From Candidatus Heimdallarchaeota archaeon (lineage in GTDB: Archaea > Asgardarchaeota > Heimdallarchaeia > JABLTI01): a DNA stretch of 5,411 bases. The notes beneath the pieces were generated by a model. It saw only the letters and a program-made list of their open reading frames with translations. It was not told where the DNA came from and ran no database searches. The stretch spans positions 1 to 5,411 of the forward strand of contig JAGMDP010000074.1 in the NCBI GenBank assembly GCA_023128635.1, written 5' to 3'. The translations under genes and the position numbers were made by a program. Each line of letters opens with the position of its first letter. Position 1 is the first letter of the stretch. Shown piece after piece: positions 1-5,115 of this stretch.

Positions 1-611
1 TCTTTTTCAATTGTAATCTTGTTTGCTCTTATCTTACCATTTACAAATGAAGGCGAACTTATTTGGAAGATGAATTCCTCGCATTCGATATCCCCACCAA
101 CTTCCAATTTCCCTCTTATGTCAACCAAACCATGAACCTTTACTTCTCCTTCAGCAATTAGTCCCCCTACAGATTTTAATTCAGAAGCGGTAATATTTCC
201 AAAGGCAGTTAACCCTCCAGTTGAGTCGATTTTTTCTTCGACTTCAATATGCCTATTGCTTTTTACTCCTCCTTTCACAGTCAAGTTGGTAACCTTTATG
301 CCTTCTTTAGCTTGTACTCCACCAGATGCATCCAAATTCCTTGCTTGGATTTTTCCGCCTACTACAGATCCACCTTTTATATCCATGTCCATTTCAACAA
401 TGACATCTGCATCTATTCTCAAACCACCGTAGACTTTCAATCTGTGTGTCCAAAGACTGCCATGAAGTTTTATCGATCCCTTTACATCTACTAAATTTGC
501 ATTTAAACTATGATTGGATTCGAGTCCCCCCAAAATGTGCACTTCATCAAAATCTGCATCATCTTCTAGAACTGTTCCAGCTAAAGCTCTTAAATCAGGT
601 TTCTTACTCAT
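1..611 (-). CDS. Bactofilin-like polymer-forming beta-solenoid protein (C-terminus outside window)
   Basis: The reading frame runs from ATG at 611 down to the window edge without a stop: 203 residues are visible and the C-terminus is missing. After a short polar N-terminus (residues 1-22, opening MSKKPDLRAL) the protein is built of short beta-strand-like units with Gly-Gly turns at residues 28, 62, 80, 97, 114, 132, 149 and 172. From 62 to 149 the spacing is 17-18 residues, about one turn of a right-handed beta-helix. This resembles bactofilins (polymer-forming cytoskeletal family), which assemble into nucleotide-free filaments at the membrane and affect cell shape. No signal peptide or membrane helix is visible, so it should be cytoplasmic. 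The start is supported by an SD site six bases upstream. It is transcribed divergently from the 7TM gene. The fold is well supported by periodicity; the family name is from memory. Another cytoplasmic solenoid family is possible. Confidence 0.72.
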   Translation of the reverse strand, partial: MSKKPDLRALAGTVLEDDADFDEVHILGGLESNHSLNANLVDVKGSIKLHGSLWTHRLKVYGGLRIDADVIVEMDMDIKGGSVVGGKIQARNLDASGGVQAKEGIKVTNLTVKGGVKSNRHIEVEEKIDSTGGLTAFGNITASELKSVGGLIAEGEVKVHGLVDIRGKLEVGGDIECEEFIFQISSPSFVNGKIRANKITIEK

Positions 612-617
612 CTGTTT

Positions 618-623
618 CCTCTC
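618..623 (-). promoter_or_regulatory. Ribosome binding site of the bactofilin-like gene
   Basis: Read on the minus strand this is GAGAGG, six bases before the ATG at 611. It matches the archaeal anti-SD sequence and fixes the start of a gene that is otherwise cut by the window edge. Confidence 0.65.
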
Positions 624-644
624 GTTTAATTGAGTGATTACACT

Positions 645-675
645 ATTTTTAGAAAGTGTTTTCTAGAATAAAAAT
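645..675 (-). promoter_or_regulatory. Candidate promoter of the bactofilin-like gene with a small inverted repeat
   Basis: On the minus strand an AT-rich TATA-like stretch (AATTTTTATT, about 667-676) lies roughly 60 bases before the ATG, which would put the transcription start near 645. Between the two is AGAAA-gtgt-TTTCT (651-664), overlapping the palindrome TTCTAGAA (661-668). These are short and could arise by chance in AT-rich DNA. The rest of the 612-799 intergenic stretch holds only the plus-strand promoter described separately. Confidence 0.3.
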
Positions 676-732
676 TCATCGAATCATTATGTATGCGGAC
701 AAAAATACTCATCTTTGGTTAAACACAATTAA

Positions 733-739
733 TTTAAAT
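733..739 (+). promoter_or_regulatory. Candidate TATA box of the 7TM gene
   Basis: TTTAAAT sits in an AT-only stretch about 60-67 bases before the ATG at 800. An archaeal start site about 25 bases downstream would leave a leader of roughly 35-40 bases. The distance matches the candidate box of the 1684 gene, which supports the call a little. Confidence 0.35.
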
Positions 740-788
740 GTTATTTTCCCCTTACCCTACAAAATCCTATTTGAAAAAGTGATTTCAT

Positions 789-794
789 AAGGGA
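789..794 (+). promoter_or_regulatory. Ribosome binding site of the 7TM gene
   Basis: AAGGGA precedes the ATG at 800 by five bases. It is a partial SD match with normal spacing and supports that start. Confidence 0.5.
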
Positions 795-799
795 AGAAT

Positions 800-1555
800 A
801 TGTTTGCCTCGCATCCTATTAATATAATTAATGTTATTGCTGGAGCTGTAGCGATTACAGTCAGTGTTCTTATTCTTATAAAAGATGTGAGAGCAACTCT
901 TAATCTTCTTTTCTTTTATTCTCTCTGTGCTTGGGGTGTTTCTTTAGTTTTAAATGGATTAACCTTTTTATATAAGCATCCTACAACAGGTGCTAATGCT
1001 GTAAGAGATTTTGTTTCAGGGTTAGGTTCTGTTGGAGCATTTCTTATTTTCGTTACAGCCTTTTCTATGTTTAAAGGTGAGCATTATCTAAAGAAGTGGT
1101 ATGTTAATTTTCCCCTTATAATCCTTGCAATTGCTAATACAGCAATAGGAGTAATTTTTGACAAAGTCGTTTATGATTCGGAAGATCAATTATATACTGA
1201 TGCTGGGGTTAAAACCACTCAAGATGCTCCTTGGGTGTTAATTTTCCTATACTTAGTTCCTGTTGTAATGATCATTTTAGCGAATATTTACTTTGCTCGA
1301 ACAAGAAAAGAAGTGGATGATCCAGTTATTAAGAAAAGAATTCTGTTTGTCATTTTAGGGTTTACTTTCATAGTATTAGGCGTTCTAATTTTTGCTTTAA
1401 ATGGAGTTGTTGATGAAATATACCCAGGAAGTCCCTGGGAAATAGTCTTTTGGATTTTTGCTACGCTTTTCTGGATAGCAGGACCGATCCTCCAGCTCAT
1501 AGGGTTCAATCTTGGCAAGATATCTCCAGCAGGAGAAGAAGAATCAACCACTTAG
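800..1555 (+). CDS. Stand-alone seven-transmembrane protein, resembling the 7TM sensor region of histidine kinases
   Basis: The protein has 251 residues with seven hydrophobic segments at about 9-27, 32-57, 71-91, 101-120, 144-165, 180-201 and 214-236. Charge distribution predicts the N-terminus outside and the C-terminus inside: loops 1-2, 3-4 and 5-6 are basic (for example ARTRKEVDDPVIKKR at 166-180), while loop 4-5 (121-142) is acidic and the longest external loop. Helices 5-6 with the charged 'TRKEVDDPVIKKR' linker recall the 7TM input domains at the N-terminus of many archaeal and bacterial histidine kinases (HisKA_7TM type), but here only a 13-residue acidic tail (ending GEEESTT) follows helix 7, so no kinase or cyclase output domain is attached. 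Helix 7 has no lysine, so it is not a retinal-binding rhodopsin. Ligand and partner are unknown; it may signal through a separate protein or have a structural role. Topology is well supported, family assignment is not. Confidence 0.75.
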   Translation: MFASHPINIINVIAGAVAITVSVLILIKDVRATLNLLFFYSLCAWGVSLVLNGLTFLYKHPTTGANAVRDFVSGLGSVGAFLIFVTAFSMFKGEHYLKKWYVNFPLIILAIANTAIGVIFDKVVYDSEDQLYTDAGVKTTQDAPWVLIFLYLVPVVMIILANIYFARTRKEVDDPVIKKRILFVILGFTFIVLGVLIFALNGVVDEIYPGSPWEIVFWIFATLFWIAGPILQLIGFNLGKISPAGEEESTT

Positions 1556-1615
1556 AATCTAAAGATTGCACAGAAGATTGATTTACTTACCTAATAGCAA
1601 CCCTTTATTAAACTG

Positions 1616-1625
1616 TTAAATAAAT
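1616..1625 (+). promoter_or_regulatory. Candidate TATA box of the surface-protein gene
   Basis: TTAAATAAAT lies 59-68 bases before the ATG at 1684. A start site about 25 bases downstream would fall near 1645, inside the inverted repeat at 1637-1655. I see no convincing terminator for the preceding 7TM gene in 1556-1615, only the small palindrome TTAGA-a-TCTAA over its stop codon (1552-1562). Confidence 0.4.
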
Positions 1626-1636
1626 AATAGTTAGAT

Positions 1637-1655
1637 GTAAGTACGAACTACTTAC
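1637..1655 (+). promoter_or_regulatory. Perfect 7-bp inverted repeat upstream of the surface-protein gene (candidate operator)
   Basis: GTAAGTA (1637-1643) and TACTTAC (1649-1655) are exact reverse complements separated by CGAAC. The site sits 12-30 bases after the candidate TATA box, over the likely transcription start, the usual place for a dimeric repressor to block an archaeal promoter. As RNA it could also form a leader hairpin, extended by U-G, A-U and G-U pairs on the outside. Function is inferred from position only. Confidence 0.45.
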
Positions 1656-1676
1656 GTTGGAAAAATACCTATAATT

Positions 1677-1682
1677 AGGTGA
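1677..1682 (+). promoter_or_regulatory. Ribosome binding site of the surface-protein gene, unusually close to the ATG
   Basis: AGGTGA is an exact six-base match to the archaeal SD consensus. It ends one base before the ATG at 1684 and seven bases before an in-frame TTG at 1690. Counted from the AGG core, the gaps are four and ten bases, so the first start is a little tight and the second a little loose. Confidence 0.55.
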
Positions 1683-1683
1683 A

Positions 1684-3282
1684 ATGATTTTGAGGTTGAA
1701 CAAAATAGTAGTTTTTGCAGCAATGATGCTAGTGCTCACACCTTTGTTAACTGTCATCGGTACAAATAACACCGTTGATCCAGTTTACACCCCAAATACT
1801 TTTGGTGATAGCGTTGGCGTAACTGCTGGAATGACCATAAAATATGATATTAATGAGCTTGCTTTCCCAGCAATACCAAATGTAACCATTTCGGATCTTG
1901 CAGGAAATCAATTATACGTTAAAGTTATGTCTGTAGAAGATAAAGACTTTGGATCCGGAGTAATTGGTAAATGGATCAATTACGGAATGGGTTTAATTTT
2001 TAAAACAGATGAAACCATAACCATCGGTGAAGGATTTACTGCTTTGGATTTAATTATCCCAACCGGAGCAGCAACTCCCGCAGTGATTCTCTCAGGTGTT
2101 CCCCATTTCAACGGAAGCTTATCACCAACTTTCTTCTTCTTAGATGATGGCTGGGCTACTCATCAACTTGCATTTGAAGCTGCAGGATTCGATGTTGAAA
2201 ATAATGTAGATGACTTCTCAGTAGCTATAGCTATTGGTGATGGTTTTTTTGGTCTAAATTACAGAAAATCTGATGGTGTCCTAGGTGGTATGCGCATTGA
2301 AGACATTTACATCATGGGTATGAATTACACTGACATGATTTTTGATATTGCCATTGCATCAACAGAGACTAAGGGATTAGATCTTACAGTAGGTCAAGAA
2401 ATCGCTTTAGTAGCAGATATCGCTCATCTAGCAGTAGAAGGTACTGGTGAGATTTTTTCCATGCTCAATACATCTATGATTGATAGTTTCACAGATGAAG
2501 TTGCCAGTATGGAAGGTCAAACTTTACTAAAATATATTATTACTGGTGTAGAAGGGCTTTATTACACTGCAGATGTTTATTCCTATGATTTCACTACAGA
2601 GTCCTTAGTAAAAGCAGTAGATGAATACCTATTCATGGGCTTCTTTGGTGGCAACCAAATGGATGAACCACCATTATGGGATACTGGAATGATTTACACA
2701 CCAATCTACGCACCAGCAATAACTGCTGACTATGACATTTATGGTGGATATATGGTTTTAATTGACACAATTGTTGGCATCTATCTAGAAGACATCCTAG
2801 CATTTCTCCCCACAACAACATCTGGCTTAGATTTCACAATCAACACAGTCGATGGCCAATTTGGAGTCGAGGAAAAGAAGGGATACTTCTTCTTAAAAGA
2901 ATCATTAGATGTTAATATTGACTTTTCAACAGCATTAACACTACCATCTCTAGAAGGTTTCTTCAATCCTATGGTTGACCCTACAATTGACATCAATGCA
3001 GTTCTTCATCAAGAAGGTTGGGTAGCTTATTCAGAATCAGGTATACTCGCAGGAATGAGAATAAAAGCAGATGTCGATGTAACAATCACTTCTGATTTCG
3101 CAACAATTTCTGATATGCCAACTGGAACAATTTCCATTGATTTTGATTTCAAAATTGTCAATCCAGACTACAATCCTCCCGATCCAATTAAAGGCGGAAT
3201 CTTCCCAGGATACACTTGGTTAGTTGCTATTCCAGCACTACTCGCAGTTGCAGCTATAGGTCTAATTAAGCGACGTAAATAA
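1684..3282 (+). CDS. Exported, C-terminally anchored surface protein with a repeated domain and Asgard-like sorting tail
   Basis: The 532-residue protein starts with a signal peptide: R4 and K7, then a hydrophobic core at 8-25, with cleavage probably near 26. There is no cysteine, so it is not a lipoprotein. The body (about 30-493) is acidic and rich in beta-type segments, with five N-x-S/T sequons (N28, N66, N143, N214, N262). A signature recurs at 186-207 (DGFFGLNYRKSDGVLGGMRI), 390-410 (DGQFGVEEKKGYFFL) and 444-464 (EGWVAYSESGILAGMRI), pointing to domain duplication. After a proline-rich linker (494-503) come F507-P508-G509-Y510, a helix at 511-528 and K529-R-R-K532, the layout of archaeal C-terminal sorting signals, specifically like the 'IPGY...KKRK' tails of Asgard surface proteins as I remember them. 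It should be displayed outside the membrane. The 'choice-of-anchor S' type of Asgard surface domain is a possible match but unverified. No enzyme motif is visible; an envelope or binding role is inferred. A TTG at 1690 is an alternative start and would shorten it by two residues. Confidence 0.82.
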   Translation: MILRLNKIVVFAAMMLVLTPLLTVIGTNNTVDPVYTPNTFGDSVGVTAGMTIKYDINELAFPAIPNVTISDLAGNQLYVKVMSVEDKDFGSGVIGKWINYGMGLIFKTDETITIGEGFTALDLIIPTGAATPAVILSGVPHFNGSLSPTFFFLDDGWATHQLAFEAAGFDVENNVDDFSVAIAIGDGFFGLNYRKSDGVLGGMRIEDIYIMGMNYTDMIFDIAIASTETKGLDLTVGQEIALVADIAHLAVEGTGEIFSMLNTSMIDSFTDEVASMEGQTLLKYIITGVEGLYYTADVYSYDFTTESLVKAVDEYLFMGFFGGNQMDEPPLWDTGMIYTPIYAPAITADYDIYGGYMVLIDTIVGIYLEDILAFLPTTTSGLDFTINTVDGQFGVEEKKGYFFLKESLDVNIDFSTALTLPSLEGFFNPMVDPTIDINAVLHQEGWVAYSESGILAGMRIKADVDVTITSDFATISDMPTGTISIDFDFKIVNPDYNPPDPIKGGIFPGYTWLVAIPALLAVAAIGLIKRRK

Positions 3283-3306
3283 CTGAAATAATATCAAATA
3301 AGTTAA

Positions 3307-3349
3307 TGTGCGAATTTTTCGCACACCCTTTTCATTTTTTTATTTTTAT
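3307..3349 (+). terminator. Hairpin plus T-rich transcription terminator after the surface-protein gene
   Basis: TGTGCGAA (3307-3314), loop TTT, TTCGCACA (3318-3325) form a perfect 8-bp stem 25 bases after the stop codon. It is followed by a strongly T-rich stretch (CCCTTTTCATTTTTTTATTTTTATT, about 3326-3350, interrupted only by a few other bases). Archaeal termination depends mainly on the T tract; the GC-containing stem is a distinctive addition in such AT-rich DNA. Confidence 0.7.
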
Positions 3350-3395
3350 TCCTTCTAATAAAAGTGATTTTTTAACCCCCTAAAGAATTTAGAAG

Positions 3396-3402
3396 TATTT
3401 AA
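3396..3402 (+). promoter_or_regulatory. Candidate TATA box of the glycosyltransferase gene
   Basis: TATTTAA lies about 113-119 bases before the TTG start at 3515. If used, transcription would begin near 3425 and leave a leader of about 90 bases, longer than the other leaders here. A small palindrome CTAAA-gaa-TTTAG (3380-3392) lies just upstream. The TATAAA at 3498-3503 is too close to the start codon to be the promoter. Confidence 0.35.
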
Positions 3403-3406
3403 GGCA

Positions 3407-3439
3407 AATCTTAGAGAGTTGATTGAGTCTAATCTTAGA
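3407..3439. repeat. Nine-base direct repeat AATCTTAGA, 24 bases apart
   Basis: AATCTTAGA occurs at 3407-3415 and 3431-3439, between the candidate TATA box and the glycosyltransferase gene. The second copy forms the centre of the inverted repeat at 3420-3447. The arrangement is compatible with a tandem protein-binding site; nothing further can be said from one locus. Confidence 0.45.
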
Positions 3440-3447
3440 TTCAATTA
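3420..3447 (+). promoter_or_regulatory. Long inverted repeat in the leader of the glycosyltransferase gene
   Basis: ATTGAGTCTAA (3422-3432) and TTAGATTCAAT (3435-3445) are reverse complements except for one position, which would be a G-U pair in RNA; a second G-U and a T-A pair extend the stem to 3420-3447. The RNA would fold into a stem of about 12 pairs with the loop AUCU. There is no T tract directly after it, so it is not an ordinary terminator. It overlaps the start site predicted from the TATA box at 3396, so it may be an operator or a 5'-leader hairpin. Confidence 0.5.
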
Positions 3448-3501
3448 CTTACTACAAAAGTACCGAACAAATGCTTGTAGTTGAGGATTCCACAAAATAT
3501 A

Positions 3502-3507
3502 AAGGGG
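3502..3507 (+). promoter_or_regulatory. Ribosome binding site supporting a TTG start
   Basis: AAGGGG ends seven bases before the TTG at 3515. The next in-frame ATG is at codon 58, just before the first membrane helix, and I see no comparably placed purine-rich site that would favour it, so TTG is preferred and the 57-residue cytoplasmic N-terminus is probably real. Confidence 0.5.
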
Positions 3508-3514
3508 TTATTAG

Positions 3515-5032
3515 TTGAAAAAACTCAAAATAGATTTGGAAGAATTATTTAAGGGAATTGGAAGTAGGAGTTCTCAGAAATTCATAGAAGAAGATTTGGA
3601 TTATTTTCTAGATGAAACTACTGATAAGAGAAGACTAAGTACTTCTTGGTCTAAAATAACTTCTATTGGCAAAAAAATCTGGCAAATGCCGGAAATACGA
3701 ATCATTCTTCTTGTGATAGCTTGTAGATTGTTTTTTATCCTGTTTACCCAGTGGCCAATGGACTTTGATTTCTACATTGATATTTCCCGACGAGTTCTTG
3801 CAGGTGAAAGACTTTATACAGATATTGTATCAACACATATGCCTTTAGCAGATATTCTGTATGTGACCATGTATTTCATTTGTCCTTGGAAAAACAATAT
3901 CATTGTTCTTAGAATGTTTATGAAATTTCCTTTTCTCTTAGCAGATATTGGTATAGCTTTAGCAGTGATGAAAATAGTTGAAAAAGCCATAATAAAGCAT
4001 GATTACGAAGGAAATGTCTTGGATGATCCCACGTTTGAAAAAGTCAGAAAATCAAAATTAACTGCTGGGTATTTTGTGGCGTTTGCTTTGCCGTTAATAC
4101 TACAAACTGGTGGTGGAAGATATGATAGCCTTCTCATTTTTTGTTTTGCTATGGTCATTTATTGTATTCAGATTGGTAATTGGTTTGGTATTGCTTTCTA
4201 TGCAGCGCTAGGTTCCTCAGCAAAATACATCGGTATTATTTTTCTTCCTTTTGTGATTTTTTGGATGAAAAAGGATGATATCCTTCCTTTTATTCTTGGC
4301 TTGCTTCTGGGACTCTTGCCCATTTTTCCATTCTTAGTTACCATTCCATCAGATTTTGTTTCAGCCATCTTGTTAAGAGATTCTCATATTGCCTATGGTT
4401 TTTCAATTTGGCATGCAATATTCATTATCTGGAATGGTTTTAAAATGAAATATGTCGGAGGAATAGAGGATACTTATGCATCTCAAAACGAACCGTTGTT
4501 TATTCAAAAATCCTACATGGCGTTCTTTGTTGGTATCTATTTTGTAGTGTTTGTAATATACATAACAAGATACAAGGATTTAATGAAAAAACATACAATT
4601 GACAAACTACCACTCTCTACAATTACGTTACTAGTTTTTCTGCCCATTTTCATATTTGCACTAACTTTCAAAGCAATTAATATACAAATTCTAGCTTGGT
4701 TTATTCCATATATCGCTCTTCGGAAAAAGAAAGGACTATTAATTGAGTTCACTCTTCTCACGTTAATACATGGACTGGCACTGGTATTTTATGAAGCTCA
4801 AAATACTGAAGTATTTCTAGGACTATCCGATTCGCCTGCATCAGAGAATTCTTTCTTTTATCGTATAATTGTCCTACCAGCATTAAAGCTAGCTCAAATT
4901 ATTCCTGCAGTTGTTTGGGTTTCTGTTATATTTGTGACTATCATCTGGTATCTTGTAAGGACTTCTGTAGAGTTCATCAAGTGTTCGAAAGAGCTTTTAA
5001 GCAAGGATTCAATCCCAGTAATTCCAATGTAA
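3515..5032 (+). CDS. Multi-pass GT-C-fold glycosyltransferase (polyprenyl-phosphate sugar dependent type)
   Basis: This 505-residue protein has about 11-13 hydrophobic segments from residue 61 to 482. After the first helix (61-79) comes D83-F-D85-F-Y87 with 'RRVLAGERLYTDIVSTHMP' (92-110); this order of an acidic pair in the first external loop followed by G-x-x-x-Y and a proline is typical of GT-C transferases, where the aspartate is catalytic. Further family-like motifs are GGGRYDSLL (199-207), SSAKYIGIIFLP (234-245) and FKAINIQILAWFIPY (385-399, K-x-x-x-x-Q-x-x-x-W-x-x-P). The pattern resembles DUF2029/GT87- and PIG-M-like mannosyltransferases, which move a sugar from a polyprenyl-phosphate donor to a glycan or lipid on the outer membrane face. 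Donor and acceptor cannot be read from the sequence. The N-terminal 57 residues are charged and cytoplasmic, an extension I do not recognise. Translation starts with TTG. It lies 232 bp after a likely glycosylated surface protein, but the terminator between them argues against a shared transcript. Confidence 0.75.
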   Translation: MKKLKIDLEELFKGIGSRSSQKFIEEDLDYFLDETTDKRRLSTSWSKITSIGKKIWQMPEIRIILLVIACRLFFILFTQWPMDFDFYIDISRRVLAGERLYTDIVSTHMPLADILYVTMYFICPWKNNIIVLRMFMKFPFLLADIGIALAVMKIVEKAIIKHDYEGNVLDDPTFEKVRKSKLTAGYFVAFALPLILQTGGGRYDSLLIFCFAMVIYCIQIGNWFGIAFYAALGSSAKYIGIIFLPFVIFWMKKDDILPFILGLLLGLLPIFPFLVTIPSDFVSAILLRDSHIAYGFSIWHAIFIIWNGFKMKYVGGIEDTYASQNEPLFIQKSYMAFFVGIYFVVFVIYITRYKDLMKKHTIDKLPLSTITLLVFLPIFIFALTFKAINIQILAWFIPYIALRKKKGLLIEFTLLTLIHGLALVFYEAQNTEVFLGLSDSPASENSFFYRIIVLPALKLAQIIPAVVWVSVIFVTIIWYLVRTSVEFIKCSKELLSKDSIPVIPM

Positions 5033-5074
5033 GAAAATCTTTCACAATATTCAATTCAAAATAAAAGATATTGC

Positions 5075-5081
5075 TATAAAT
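5075..5081 (+). promoter_or_regulatory. Candidate TATA box of the AN1 zinc-finger gene
   Basis: TATAAAT centres 38 bases before the ATG at 5116, so transcription should start near 5104 and leave a leader of only about 12 bases. This fits the lack of a good SD site before this ATG. It also implies that the gene has its own promoter, although only 83 bp separate it from the glycosyltransferase gene. Confidence 0.5.
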
Positions 5082-5110
5082 CACTTCTCTTCCCTTAGAA
5101 GTGTGGATTT
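5078..5110 (+). promoter_or_regulatory. Inverted repeat spanning the AN1 gene promoter
   Basis: CACTTCT (5082-5088) and AGAAGTG (5097-5103) are exact reverse complements around the loop CTTCCCTT. Outer arms AAATC (5078-5082) and GATTT (5106-5110) can also pair if GTG is bulged. The repeat runs from the TATA box to just past the predicted start site, as an operator would. It could also be a weak terminator hairpin for the glycosyltransferase gene, but no T tract follows. Confidence 0.4.
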
Positions 5111-5115
5111 AGAAA

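Noticed and set aside
249..637. Two overlapping plus-strand open frames of 81 and 63 codons
   Set aside because: Both run antisense to the bactofilin-like gene, whose long frame, repeat pattern and SD site explain this DNA; their translations are low-complexity and show no domain.
1288..1551. Minus-strand open frame of 87 codons inside the 7TM gene
   Set aside because: It is the shadow of the 3' half of a clear membrane-protein frame and has no SD site or recognisable motif.
800..1555. Microbial rhodopsin (heliorhodopsin or other) as identity of the 7TM protein
   Set aside because: The seventh helix (about 214-236) contains no lysine to bind retinal, and the characteristic helix-3 proton-pathway motif is not seen.
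1637..1655. CRISPR-like repeat or tRNA fragment
   Set aside because: It is a single short dyad with no repeated unit at regular spacing and no cloverleaf; a regulatory site is the simplest reading.
2633..2996. Minus-strand open frames of 62 and 71 codons within the surface-protein gene
   Set aside because: They overlap each other and the convincing plus-strand frame; no independent support.
4537..4761. Minus-strand open frame of 74 codons within the glycosyltransferase gene
   Set aside because: Shadow of a membrane-helix-rich coding region; no SD site or domain.
3515..5032. Oligosaccharyltransferase AglB/STT3
   Set aside because: It is much shorter than AglB, has no WWDYG motif and no large soluble C-terminal domain; the GT-C motifs fit a monosaccharide transferase better.
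5033..5073. Terminator hairpin after the glycosyltransferase gene (ATCTTT/AAAGAT and CAATAT/ATATTG pairs)
   Set aside because: The 6-bp AT-only arms are far apart, mutually exclusive and not followed by a T tract; chance matches in AT-rich DNA explain them.
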